From Bin87 sp963665395 (GTDB lineage Bacteria; Chloroflexota; Dehalococcoidia; Lucifugimonadales; UBA3495), in the NCBI GenBank assembly GCA_963665395.2, contig OY762251.1, positions 1,736,001-1,800,000 of the forward strand: a stretch of 64,000 nt of DNA, written 5' to 3'. Below, piece after piece: positions 35,180-43,204 of this stretch; within the stretch, counting starts at the first letter, position 1, and the number at the start of each line of letters is the position of its first letter. The notes under the pieces are model-generated. The model did no database searches and was not told the origin of the DNA. It saw nothing but the letters and a program-made list of their open reading frames with translations. A program made the translations under genes and the position numbers.

Positions 35180-36607
35180 ATGCTCATCAAACGCGCCCCC
35201 GACCGCTACGACAAACTGCAAATCCTCGGCGGCATGGCCGCGGCCGACGACATCCTCACCGCCGGCAAAGCCGACCGCGGCGGCCATTCGCTCAGCGGCA
35301 AGTTCGCCGCCGGCGCCATTGGCAGCGGTAGAAACCGCGTCGCCTACTCCGACCCGCGCAAGAACCCGGCCCCCGGCATCTACAAGGCCAGCCTGCCCAA
35401 CGGCAAGAAAATCAACCTGATGCGCGTCATGTTCACCGACTTCTGCAAGATGGACTGCGCCTACTGCCCCAACAGCATCTACGTGCCCCGCAAACGCTAT
35501 GCCTTCAAGCGCGAGGAACTGGCCGACACCTTCGCGGAGCTGCACCAGCGTCTCGCCGTGGATGGCCTGTTCCTGAGCTCCGGCATCGCCGGCGACGGAA
35601 CCAAAACCACCCAGCGCATGGTGGAAACCGTAGAAATCATCCGCAAAAAGCACGGCTTCAAAGGCTACGTCCATCTCAAGGTCATGCCCGGAGCCAGCCG
35701 CGAACTGGTGGAGCGCGCCCACCGCCTGGGCAGCCGCCTGTCGGTCAACATCGAAACCCCCGAGCCGGACATGATGCGCCGCATCAGCCCCCACAAGGAC
35801 TTGCAGAAAGACATCCTCGACCCCATGGCGTGGATTAACGACCTGACCCGTGAAACCAGCGGCGGCGCGGTGGGTCAGGCGACGCAGTTTGTAGTGGGAG
35901 CCGCCGACGAGTCCGACCGCCAGATTTATCAGCGCGTTGACCAGATGTACACCGACTGGAACCTGAAGCGCGTCTATTACCCGCCCTTCCGTCCCGCCCG
36001 CCACACCCCAATGGAGGAAAAGCCGCCGGTGCACGCCGGCCGGGAGCATCGCCTGTACCAGATGGACTGGCTGCGCCGCGTCTATAACTTTTCGTCCAAC
36101 GAGATTGACCTGGCCTTCGACCACGGCGGCTTTCTCTCCCTGGAGCAGGACCCCAAGACGGTCATCGCCATGGAAAACCTCGACGCCTTTCCCATCGACC
36201 TCAACGCGGCCAGTAAAGACCAGCTCCTCCGCATCCCCGGCATCGGCCCGGTATCGGCCGGCCGCATCCTGGAAAACCGCCGCCAGCACAGCATCGACAA
36301 CTGGCGCGATTTGCAAAGTATGGGGGTAGTCCGCAAACGCGCCTGGCCCTACGTCGTCTTCCCCGGCCAGCGTCCGCCGTCGGGCAAACAGCTCCGCCTG
36401 GACTTGTTCAACGAGGCAACCGACCGCCGCGCCGCCGAGGCCGCCGGCGTCAGCCTGCCGCCGCCCAAGTCGGAAACCCTGTCCGGCATCATGGAGCGGC
36501 CGGCGGCGTACAACATCGGGCATGAGTGCGTCCCCGGCAGCCGGGGAGCGTTGTGCGCGGGGTGTCCGGTGAACCCGGTAAGTTTTTCAAAAAACTCCAA
36601 TAATTGA
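35180..36607 (+). CDS. Radical SAM protein of the putative DNA modification/repair family, with a helix-hairpin-helix
   Basis: A 475-residue protein. The radical SAM cluster motif is C89-KMD-C93-AY-C96 (CxxxCxxC). Surrounding sequence (GIYKASLPNGKKINLMRVMFTDF, SSGIAGDGTKTTQRMVETVE, HLKVMPGASRELVERAHRLGSRLSVNIE) matches the group annotated as putative DNA modification/repair radical SAM protein, which is often next to a uracil-DNA-glycosylase-like partner. Residues about 335-365 contain a ComEA-type helix-hairpin-helix (DLNAASKDQLLRIPGIGPVSAG). The glycosylase-like partner is absent here; a PRTase-like and a NADAR-HhH gene follow instead. Confidence 0.82.
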   Translation: MLIKRAPDRYDKLQILGGMAAADDILTAGKADRGGHSLSGKFAAGAIGSGRNRVAYSDPRKNPAPGIYKASLPNGKKINLMRVMFTDFCKMDCAYCPNSIYVPRKRYAFKREELADTFAELHQRLAVDGLFLSSGIAGDGTKTTQRMVETVEIIRKKHGFKGYVHLKVMPGASRELVERAHRLGSRLSVNIETPEPDMMRRISPHKDLQKDILDPMAWINDLTRETSGGAVGQATQFVVGAADESDRQIYQRVDQMYTDWNLKRVYYPPFRPARHTPMEEKPPVHAGREHRLYQMDWLRRVYNFSSNEIDLAFDHGGFLSLEQDPKTVIAMENLDAFPIDLNAASKDQLLRIPGIGPVSAGRILENRRQHSIDNWRDLQSMGVVRKRAWPYVVFPGQRPPSGKQLRLDLFNEATDRRAAEAAGVSLPPPKSETLSGIMERPAAYNIGHECVPGSRGALCAGCPVNPVSFSKNSNN

Positions 36608-36671
36608 ACGAATGTTGCAATTCGTGATTTGCCATGCTACCGTAGCGTCAATCTCGGTAAGTGCCAGAACG

Positions 36672-37634
36672 ATGACAGAGCGCGAAAACCTGTTGGCCTC
36701 CATCGCCACCACCATCAAAGACTACCGGGCCGGCGAAATCGCCGAGCCTACGGCTGTGCACGTCGATCGCTGGATTAGGCAGTTCGGCGAAGATATACAA
36801 GTCCCGATGCTACGCGAGTTGGATCATGTGTTCAAAACAACTTATGTGTCGCGTAGCAAGGCGCAACAACTACTTGCGAAAATTGTTAATTCTTTCCCAC
36901 GCGATTTTTGGCGGTCAGCATATATCCTCGATGTACAGCAAAACGGCAGCAGCCAAGCGGAAATGCGTGGATTGCTCATGCCAATCCTACATCAGTATCA
37001 TGGCACTGACATCAACTATGACGGCGCAGTTGGCGGTGAATATATCTATTTGGACGATGCCATCTTCACCGGCGAGCGTGTCATTGCCGACCTTTCCAAT
37101 TGGATGCGGCGTAATGCTCCAGATCATGGAACATTGCACCTAATGGTCATGGCACTCCACGAGGGTGGTAGATACTGGATTGAGCGGAATGAAGAGCGGT
37201 TCAAATCCGGTAAGCAATTCAGTATGCGTTTCTGGACGTTCGAAGGATTTGCGTTTGAAAACAGGCGTGCTTATCGTAATCGCTCCGATGTGCTTTGGCC
37301 GACTTTCAGCATTGATCTGGGGGGCGATTTTCAACCGCGCCAGCCCGGATTTGGGACAAGTCGCCTTTTCACTGGTGAACCCGGTCGCCAGCTGCTCGAA
37401 CGCGAACTTTACAACGCCGGCCTCAAGATACAGGGATTAGCCGCCAACCCCAGCCCAAGGCTCAAACCCCTCGGCTTTTCCCCTTTCTACCCCGGTTTCG
37501 GATCGTTGTTTGTAACCTACCGGAACTGTCCGAACAATTGCCCGCTTGCCCTCTGGTACGGCGACCCGCAGTACGGTCCCAACCATCCATTAGGCCGATG
37601 GTATCCCTTGCTCCAGCGCAAACCCTATTCGTAA
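36672..37634 (+). CDS. Phosphoribosyltransferase-like protein (PRTase-CE type)
   Basis: A 320-residue protein. Residues about 122-136 read YIYLDDAIFTGERV, a PRPP-binding loop of the type-I phosphoribosyltransferase fold (hydrophobic-DD-x-x-x-TG). MLRELDHVFKTTYVSR in the N-terminal part and the C-terminal GFGSLFVTYRNCPNNCPLALWYG match a group described as PRTase-CE in predicted bacterial conflict systems. ATG 36672 is chosen because the upstream extension is not conserved. GC content is clearly lower than in flanking metabolic genes. It lies 64 bases after the radical SAM gene and 14 before NADAR. Confidence 0.7.
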   Translation: MTERENLLASIATTIKDYRAGEIAEPTAVHVDRWIRQFGEDIQVPMLRELDHVFKTTYVSRSKAQQLLAKIVNSFPRDFWRSAYILDVQQNGSSQAEMRGLLMPILHQYHGTDINYDGAVGGEYIYLDDAIFTGERVIADLSNWMRRNAPDHGTLHLMVMALHEGGRYWIERNEERFKSGKQFSMRFWTFEGFAFENRRAYRNRSDVLWPTFSIDLGGDFQPRQPGFGTSRLFTGEPGRQLLERELYNAGLKIQGLAANPSPRLKPLGFSPFYPGFGSLFVTYRNCPNNCPLALWYGDPQYGPNHPLGRWYPLLQRKPYS

Positions 37635-37648
37635 CGGGAATTCCCACG

Positions 37649-38596
37649 ATGACCACTGCAACCACGAATACCGTTAGCTGCCAGACGCGGATGTACCGAC
37701 GTTCGGAATCCGCCGTCTTCCTCAAAACCAAAGAAAAGCACGGCGGCCTTTCCAACATGGCTGGCGGTTTCCCGCTGGTCATCAACGGCGTGGCAATCCG
37801 CACGTCGGAAGCGCTGTACCAAGCCTGCCGCTTTCCGCATCTGCCTGAACTCCAGCGCGATATCGTCGCGCAGAAGAGCCCGATGACCGCGAAAATGAAG
37901 GGCAAGCCATATCGCCATATTTCACGGCCCGATTGGGATGCGGTTCGAGTCAAGATTATGCGCTGGTGCTTGCAGGTGAAGCTGGCCCAGAATTGGGACA
38001 ATTTCAGCGAGTTGCTGCTGGAAACCGGGGATATTCCTATCGTTGAACACTCGCGCCGTGATGACTTTTGGGGCGCCAAACCGATTAACGGTGAAACGCT
38101 GGTCGGTACCAATGCTTTGGGCCGCTTGCTTATGGAACTCAGAGAGCGGGTGAAAGATGAGCCGAGGGAAGACTTACAGTACGTGACTCCCCTGCCCATT
38201 CCCGAGTTCTTGCTTTATGAGCGCCCCATTGAACCCATCGGTTGCCGGACCAGCTATGCAATTTGGAATCAGGTCGCTCTGGAGATAGAAGATCAAGAAG
38301 AAATCTTCAGCGAACCTACCCAAGTACCAGCAGATACGTCACCATCAAGTAGGGTCGCAGATACGCTCGGAAATTACGTACTTTTTGATGCCGACTGTCC
38401 GAGTACCAACATCAACACCGCCACCGTTTCCGAGTTGGCACGTGTCAAGTTACCGGGCATTGGAGAAAAAATTGCTCAAAGGATAGTTGATTATCGTGAC
38501 GAAAATGGACCCTTTCAAAGCGAAGAGGATTTGATCGCTGTTCCCGGCATTGGTCCAAAAACGATTGAGAAAATCACCACCAAGATCACTGTTTAA
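37649..38596 (+). CDS. NADAR-domain protein fused to a ComEA-type helix-hairpin-helix
   Basis: A 315-residue protein. Residues about 20-165 form a NADAR (YbiA-like) domain: FLKTKEKHGGLSNMAGG, SEALYQACRFP, WDAVRVKIMRWCLQVKLAQN and FWGAKPINGETLVGTNALGRLLM, with the conserved acidic and tryptophan positions. NADAR hydrolases remove ADP-ribose from nucleobases, including guanine adducts made by DarT-type toxins. Residues about 250-315 form a tandem HhH (NINTATVSELARVKLPGIG, then VPGIGPKTIEKI), which binds DNA. This suggests a DNA-directed de-ADP-ribosylase. ATG 37649 is 14 bases after the PRTase stop. Confidence 0.85.
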   Translation: MTTATTNTVSCQTRMYRRSESAVFLKTKEKHGGLSNMAGGFPLVINGVAIRTSEALYQACRFPHLPELQRDIVAQKSPMTAKMKGKPYRHISRPDWDAVRVKIMRWCLQVKLAQNWDNFSELLLETGDIPIVEHSRRDDFWGAKPINGETLVGTNALGRLLMELRERVKDEPREDLQYVTPLPIPEFLLYERPIEPIGCRTSYAIWNQVALEIEDQEEIFSEPTQVPADTSPSSRVADTLGNYVLFDADCPSTNINTATVSELARVKLPGIGEKIAQRIVDYRDENGPFQSEEDLIAVPGIGPKTIEKITTKITV

Positions 38597-38900
38597 CAAC
38601 ATTTTCGTGTGATCTGACAGCTCAGGCGCAGGGTTCGATGATAGTAGGCCGTGTAGGACGCGAGATATTCCATGCTGACTAATTCAGCCGGTACATATCG
38701 CCCTACCGCTCCGCGTTTCATGATAAATCCCTAGCTTATTCAAGAAATTTGAATAAGCCCAACCGCTATTTCAATTTGAGGGCTGGTTTTAAATAACGCA
38801 GTACCCTACCCGTATGCTCCGGCTCGGTGCAGTTCCGGGCAACCTTGTATGCTATCATAACCACCCACCCTACCAAACCCCGCCCGGAGGCCGTCATCCC
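38597..38900. other. 304-bp region without a gene
   Basis: It holds a palindrome at 38734-38758 (GCTTATTCAA, five-base loop, TTGAATAAGC) without a T-run, which may end the NADAR transcript. An in-frame ATG at 38814 extends the next gene, but that extension is not conserved. Nothing else was seen. Confidence 0.5.
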
Positions 38901-40034
38901 GTGAAGAGCTACTACTTCTCCGAGTTTCCCTACCACGAATATCCCGATGAAGAAGGCGACAAGTACCCGTCCCTTCGCCTCACCTTCCCCAACACCTGGT
39001 TCAACCCCGGCACGGCCAACGGCCTCTTCAAGCGCTACTTCGACGAGTGCGTCTATGCCGACGAACTGGGCTTTGACGGCATCATGCTCAACGAGCACCA
39101 CAACACGCCGTCGTGCATGAACGCCGCTACCAACCTCTCGGCCGCCGTCCTCGCCCGCATCACCCACCAGGCCAAAATCCTGCTCCTGGGCAACATCCTG
39201 CCCATCCACGACAACCCCATCCGCCTGGCCGAAGAGCTGGCGATGATCGACGTCATCTCCGGCGGCCGGCTCATTTCGGGTTTCGTGCGCGGCACTGGCG
39301 TGGAGACCGTATCCACCAACAACAACCCGGTAGCCAACCGGGAACGCTTCGAAGAGTGCCACGACCTGGTCATCAAAACGTGGACGACTCCCGGCCCCTT
39401 CCGCTGGGAGGGCAAGCACTACAACTTCCGCGTGGTCAACCCCTGGATGGTGCCCATCCAGCAGCCCCATCCGCCCATCTGGGTGCCCGGCACTTCGTCC
39501 CCCGAAACCGCCGAGTGGTCGGGGCAGCACGGCTACACTTACGTCGCCTTCCTCACCGACCTGGACGTCACCGAGGAACTGTTCAGTATGTATCGGGTCG
39601 CGGCCGAGGAGGCCGGCCGCAAGGTCGTGCCCGACAACTTTGGCTACCTCCTCTGCTGCTACGTCGGCGACACCCAGGAGGAGGCCGACGAGCAGGCCAA
39701 ACACTTCATCTGGCGCATGGGTCCCACGCTGCGCGGCCCCCGCGAGTACATGGCTCCCGTCGGCTATCGCTCCGCCGCCGCGTCCGCCATCGCTGCCCGG
39801 CGCACCGGCCTCAAGCCTCTGAACGTGCAGACCTTTGAGGAACTCAAGGAAAACTACCACATCGTCTGCGGCACGCCCGACACCGTGCTGGAAAAGCTGG
39901 AACACATCCACCAGCGTCTGGGCATGGAGCACCTGGTGTTCTACGGCCAGGAATCCCGCATGGGCCACGAGGCTACCATGAAGAACATCGGCCTGTTTGG
40001 GAAGGAAGTGCTGCCGGTCATTCAGAAGTGGTAA
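38901..40034 (+). CDS. LLM-class flavin-dependent oxidoreductase (second paralogue)
   Basis: A 377-residue luciferase-like monooxygenase. It has KSYYFSEFPYHEYPDEEG at the start, FDGIMLNEHHNTPSCMN, ILLLGNILPIHDNPIRLAEELAMIDVISGGRL and PHPPIWVPGTSSPETAEW, all typical. FMN- or F420-dependent oxidation of an unknown substrate. The start is taken as GTG 38901, because GGAGG lies 10 bases upstream and the family N-terminus begins here; ATG 38814 is the alternative. A small PaREP1-like gene follows 22 bases later. Confidence 0.85.
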   Translation: MKSYYFSEFPYHEYPDEEGDKYPSLRLTFPNTWFNPGTANGLFKRYFDECVYADELGFDGIMLNEHHNTPSCMNAATNLSAAVLARITHQAKILLLGNILPIHDNPIRLAEELAMIDVISGGRLISGFVRGTGVETVSTNNNPVANRERFEECHDLVIKTWTTPGPFRWEGKHYNFRVVNPWMVPIQQPHPPIWVPGTSSPETAEWSGQHGYTYVAFLTDLDVTEELFSMYRVAAEEAGRKVVPDNFGYLLCCYVGDTQEEADEQAKHFIWRMGPTLRGPREYMAPVGYRSAAASAIAARRTGLKPLNVQTFEELKENYHIVCGTPDTVLEKLEHIHQRLGMEHLVFYGQESRMGHEATMKNIGLFGKEVLPVIQKW

Positions 40035-40056
40035 GAGGGGGCAAAAGGAAACCGTC

Positions 40057-40446
40057 ATGACCACCAGGGAAATGACCGCCGCCGAACACGCCCAGACCGC
40101 CCGCGATTTCCTGGCCGCCTCAGACCGGGAATTTGCCGCCGGCGACCACTTGCAAGCCTCCGAAAAACTCTACGGCGCGGCCACCCAGGCCGTCATCGCC
40201 ATCTGCCAGCAGCGCGGCTGGCGCCATCGCTGCCATCGCGACATGAAAAACGCGGTGCAGCGTTTGAACGACGAACGCGATGATGACAGCATACTTGGCG
40301 GGTTCATCGCCGCGGAAAACTTCCATAAGAATTTCTTCCACGATGAAATGGAAGATTATGATATTGAGGCAGAGCGTCCGGCGGTGCACCGTTTCGTCGC
40401 GCGTATGCTCGAGTTGCTGGCTGGCATCCACAGCGACGCCGGGTAA
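40057..40446 (+). CDS. PaREP1/HEPN-like small helical protein, intact copy
   Basis: A 129-residue all-helical protein with LQASEKLYGAATQAVIAICQQRGW, CHRDMKNAV and ENFHKNFFHDEMEDYDIE. The order (SEKLWGA-type helix, RGW, then LHxNFY-type helix) fits the PaREP1 group of the HEPN superfamily. Some HEPN proteins are RNases or antitoxins; the RxxxxH RNase motif is not obvious here. It is the intact relative of the broken gene at 15802-16158. It starts 22 bases after the LLM gene and may share its transcript. Confidence 0.7.
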   Translation: MTTREMTAAEHAQTARDFLAASDREFAAGDHLQASEKLYGAATQAVIAICQQRGWRHRCHRDMKNAVQRLNDERDDDSILGGFIAAENFHKNFFHDEMEDYDIEAERPAVHRFVARMLELLAGIHSDAG

Positions 40447-40502
40447 AGCGTCGTACCGTTTTGAAATCTGCCACGTTGACTTTAGCGAGCCGGGAGCATC
40501 CC

Positions 40503-40925
40503 ATGAACCTCAACGCCTACCTCCACTTCAACGACAACTGCCGCGAAGCCTTCGAGTTCTACCGCTCGGTATTCGGCGGCGACTTCGCCATCATCACCAC
40601 TTTTGCCGACGGGCCGGCCGATCTGCCGGTTCCGGAAGGTGAGAAAGACCGCATCATGCACGTCTCCCTGCCCGTCGGCCCGGGAGTGTTGATGGGCAGC
40701 GACACCACCTCGGCCTTCGGCCCGCCCCCCGTCGCCGGCAACAATTTCTCCATCAGCGTCAGCGCCGACAGCCGCGACGAAACCGACCGCCTGTTCGGCC
40801 TGTTGTCAAAGGGCGGAAACGTCGCCATGGCCCCGCAGGATATGTTCTGGGGCGCCTATTTCGGTATGTGTACCGACCAGTTCGGCGTCAACTGGATGCT
40901 GAGCTGCGAAACCCATGCCGGATAA
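40503..40925 (+). CDS. VOC (glyoxalase/PhnB-like) family protein
   Basis: A 140-residue single-domain protein of the vicinal oxygen chelate fold, PhnB-like branch. It has LNAYLHFNDNCREAFEFYRSVFGGDF, RIMHVSLPVGPGVLMGSD, FSISVSADSRDETDRLFGLLSKGG and a C-terminal FWGAYFGMCTDQFGVNWML. Members bind metal and act in detoxification or resistance; this branch often lacks a known reaction. ATG 40503 starts the first conserved strand. Confidence 0.85.
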   Translation: MNLNAYLHFNDNCREAFEFYRSVFGGDFAIITTFADGPADLPVPEGEKDRIMHVSLPVGPGVLMGSDTTSAFGPPPVAGNNFSISVSADSRDETDRLFGLLSKGGNVAMAPQDMFWGAYFGMCTDQFGVNWMLSCETHAG

Positions 40926-40951
40926 AGGCGGCTTGTGGAGTCTGCTAAATC

Positions 40952-40977
40952 GTAGGGGCGAATAATTATTCGCCCCT
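40952..40977. repeat. Palindrome GTAGGGGCGAATAA family, copy 2 of 6
   Basis: Same palindrome as at 1550-1577, but the last two bases are lost on the right. It lies between the VOC gene and the convergent BrnA-like gene. Confidence 0.85.
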
Positions 40978-41003
40978 CAATCGTTGACTATGGCCGTTGG
41001 CCA

Positions 41004-41462
41004 TTATCCGGCCGCTTCGTCGTAACCTTCGCCGGCGTTTTCCGCGGCCGCTTCAGGCCGGCGCCGGAAGATGACCACGCGCAGGAAATCGTTGAGTCGG
41101 GATTTTTGCCAGTGGGGATCCAAATGCTGGAAATAGTCGATGATGTCGCTGTCCAGCAGCACCTCCTCCCGCTTTCTGATTACGGGCGGCCTGGGCGGCA
41201 TCTTTATCCGGCCGGCGCGGTGGGCTTCCACAAACTCCGGGAAAACTTCTGCCATGGGACGAGCTTGGCCCCATTCTTCGTCGGTGGGTATTGCAGCGTC
41301 CGGGTCCTTGGCGATGCCGACGTCGATGGCGGTTTCTTCACCGTACAGAGCCTCGACTTCGACATAAGTCAAGTTGGCGACCTTTTCGTAAGGAGGCAGC
41401 GCCGCGAATTCTTCGGGCGTAAGCCCGTTGGGTTGGTAACGTTCATCCACTTGTTCAGCCAT
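41004..41462 (-). CDS. BrnA-like antitoxin
   Basis: A 152-residue protein whose last 45 residues (EVLLDSDIIDYFQHLDPHWQKSRLNDFLRVVI) match the ribbon-helix-helix end of BrnA antitoxins. The first 80 residues are longer than in usual BrnA proteins and unrecognised. It follows the BrnT-like gene with an eight-base overlap, giving the toxin-first order typical of BrnT/BrnA. It should neutralise BrnT and repress the operon. Confidence 0.7.
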   Translation of the reverse strand: MAEQVDERYQPNGLTPEEFAALPPYEKVANLTYVEVEALYGEETAIDVGIAKDPDAAIPTDEEWGQARPMAEVFPEFVEAHRAGRIKMPPRPPVIRKREEVLLDSDIIDYFQHLDPHWQKSRLNDFLRVVIFRRRPEAAAENAGEGYDEAAG

Positions 41463-41688
41463 ATTCGCTCACCTCTTTGTCACTGGCTTTTCGAAAGCTG
41501 ATGATACGGGCAACGCCGTTGCGCATCGTGAAAACCACTGCGTACAACCGGTCTCCCAGATAACTGTAGGCTACGAAGCGCTCCTCGCCGCCCCGGTTGC
41601 TTGGGCGCACGGTAGCATTGTCCCAATCGAAGTTTGCTACTTCGGCAAAGTCCAAGCGGCGCTCTTCACGCTCTTGGACGTATGACAA
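41455..41688 (-). CDS. BrnT-like toxin, N-terminally short
   Basis: A 77-residue protein with ERRLDFAEVANFDWDNA, GGEERFVAYSYLGDRLYAVVFTMRNGVARIISFRKASDKE, the core of BrnT ribonuclease toxins. The usual first strand and FEWDxxKxxxNxxKH region is missing, so the frame is about 15-20 residues short. The only start in frame is a TTG at 41688; the upstream sequence belongs to the end of another gene. It may be inactive or the start misread. Type II toxin-antitoxin with the downstream BrnA-like gene. Confidence 0.6.
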   Translation of the reverse strand: MSYVQEREERRLDFAEVANFDWDNATVRPSNRGGEERFVAYSYLGDRLYAVVFTMRNGVARIISFRKASDKEVSEYG

Positions 41689-41694
41689 GGCCGC

Positions 41695-42504
41695 TCACCC
41701 TATCCCTATTACCGGGCAGTTCTCCCGTATGACTTTGGCGTATTCGCTGTCATCGTTTGGGTTGGTGGAGTACATTGCGTTCGGACACGAGTGAATTCCA
41801 AAGTTGTGGTCAGGATGGTCAATGATTTCCAATCCTGCTACCTGCTGGACGAGGCCCTGGCTTAGGTCGGCTTCAACAACCCAACATTGCCCATGCACTA
41901 TGAGGCAGCGGTACTCCGGGTAAAATTCCGGATTGGACAATTTGCTCTCCCAATATTCCCATCTGGCATGCTGCGGTTTGGGATCGCATAAAAGGGCGCG
42001 CGCAGCATCGGGGTCAATCGAACCCGTCGCATAATTCCCCTCAACTGGATTCAGGATTGGACCATAATATGCGGTGTAAGTCCCATCGGCGTTCAGGTTC
42101 ACTACCATTTTGCGATAGGGAATTTTCTCAATGTATCGGAGTGAGACTGCGCCGTTAAACGGTTCTATCTGCTCACCATCCGCAGGTGCGATGGACTCTG
42201 TCGCTCTGCTGAGGTAGATGGCCAAAACAGGCACACCGTCGGGGTTGACCTGATTGACCGGTTGGGCTATCAACCGTGCGGGTTCTGCATGGACGTTACC
42301 ACAGAATGGGTGCGGCGACCGACATTCCGAATGCCTGTTCATGAACATTCCGCAGAGTGCCCGGACGGTATGATGTTTCAGGACAGCCATATCGGTGATG
42401 TCGTCCGTGAACGGAACGGGATACCTGTCCTGTGGGAACAAAACATCAGACCTGGCTGATCGACGAGGCTGCTTCGGCGTAGATTTGCGTTTGAACGGCC
42501 ACAT
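41695..42504 (-). CDS. Hypothetical protein, 269 residues
   Basis: I do not recognise this family. It starts with a basic stretch (MWPFKRKSTPKQPRRSARSD) and has no signal peptide or membrane segment. The middle has PYRKMVVNLNADGTYTAYYGPILNPVEGNYATGSIDP and a cysteine-containing YPEYRCLIVHGQCWVVEA segment, ending DHPDHNFGIHSCPNAMYSTNPNDDSEYAK. GC content is lower than in flanking metabolic genes. Its stop lies seven bases from the BrnT start on the same strand, so the three genes may be co-transcribed. Confidence 0.6.
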   Translation of the reverse strand: MWPFKRKSTPKQPRRSARSDVLFPQDRYPVPFTDDITDMAVLKHHTVRALCGMFMNRHSECRSPHPFCGNVHAEPARLIAQPVNQVNPDGVPVLAIYLSRATESIAPADGEQIEPFNGAVSLRYIEKIPYRKMVVNLNADGTYTAYYGPILNPVEGNYATGSIDPDAARALLCDPKPQHARWEYWESKLSNPEFYPEYRCLIVHGQCWVVEADLSQGLVQQVAGLEIIDHPDHNFGIHSCPNAMYSTNPNDDSEYAKVIRENCPVIGIG

Positions 42505-42553
42505 GACGATACCGATTTATGGATGGCTACCCAAAACAGGGCGCGACAAGCAC

Positions 42554-42682
42554 TCAGCAACCGCGTTCTTTACAGCACTTGCACATCCCACAGCAGGCGG
42601 GCATACTGCCTATTCCCCAAGACCACTTATGCCAGTTGTGCGCTTCACAGCAGGCGCAATCCCCGAGGCATCCGTCATCCAC
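42554..42682 (-). CDS. Possible cysteine-rich mini-protein
   Basis: A 42-residue frame in the same reading frame as, and just after, the zinc-ribbon gene. It contains nine cysteines in two clusters (GCLGDCACCEAH and CCGMCKCCKERGC) with histidines between, a metal-binding look. The start is taken as GTG 42682; no good ribosome site is visible at that point, and an AGGAGG lies further upstream. It could instead be the former C-terminal part of the zinc-ribbon protein separated by a TGA. Confidence 0.35.
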   Translation of the reverse strand: MDDGCLGDCACCEAHNWHKWSWGIGSMPACCGMCKCCKERGC

Positions 42683-42718
42683 TTCTTGGGGTCTGCCAAC
42701 TCCGGGGGATTTCCCTCC

Positions 42719-42967
42719 TCAAACGCTCATGCATCTACGGCACCGGACAGGATTATCCCTGGTGTACCAGTCCCTACGTATCCTCGCGTCCTGCGAGCCG
42801 CAAAATGGGCAAGCCGATTGGCGTAACTGACCGAATACCGTGTTGCACGACCGGCACCGGAAGGCGCGCCGCCGCTTTGCCCAATCCCTTCTGAGCCTCG
42901 CGTTTGTTCCATTACAACGCGGGCAGGCGCGTAGGGAATGAGACCTCTTCAACCAATTCAAGATCAT
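42719..42967 (-). CDS. Double zinc-ribbon protein
   Basis: An 82-residue protein with two CxxC...CxxC zinc ribbons: CPRCNGTNARLRRDWAKRRRAFRCRSC, then CPFCGSQDARIRRDWYTRDNPVRCRRC. The two units are clearly related to each other, and their basic linkers suggest nucleic-acid binding. ATG 42967 is chosen; upstream in-frame starts also exist up to 43066. Low GC and small size suggest recent acquisition or remnant status. The partner cysteine-rich frame follows directly. Confidence 0.5.
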   Translation of the reverse strand: MILNWLKRSHSLRACPRCNGTNARLRRDWAKRRRAFRCRSCNTVFGQLRQSACPFCGSQDARIRRDWYTRDNPVRCRRCMSV

Positions 42968-43143
42968 GACAAACCTGCTGTAGGGTGAGACCATGCGCCA
43001 GAAGCGGCTGCCACACGGATGGGCATGTCTGGTTGCGACTCGCAACCATGCCCGGTTTGACCCCACGATAACCGCTGAATGAAATACCCGGGGGCCTCTA
43101 CTGGCCGGGGTGTCGCAGTCCTAGCAGCTGCTGCCCAAACACG

Positions 43144-43173
43144 CTACCCCCGCTCTAGCACAAGCGGGGGTAG
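43144..43173. repeat. 11-pair hairpin (CTACCCCCGCT / AGCGGGGGTAG)
   Basis: A perfect stem closes an eight-base loop, CTAGCACA. It lies between the zinc-ribbon gene and the CoA-transferase gene. There is no T-run after it on the + strand, so its role is unclear. Confidence 0.6.
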
Positions 43174-43204
43174 ATCCTACATCGTTGGCTATGCCAATTG
43201 GCGG

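Noticed and set aside
35180..36607. Assignment of the radical SAM protein as biotin synthase or spore photoproduct lyase
   Set aside because: CxxxCxxC is shared by most radical SAM enzymes; the surrounding sequence and the C-terminal HhH fit the DNA modification/repair group better.
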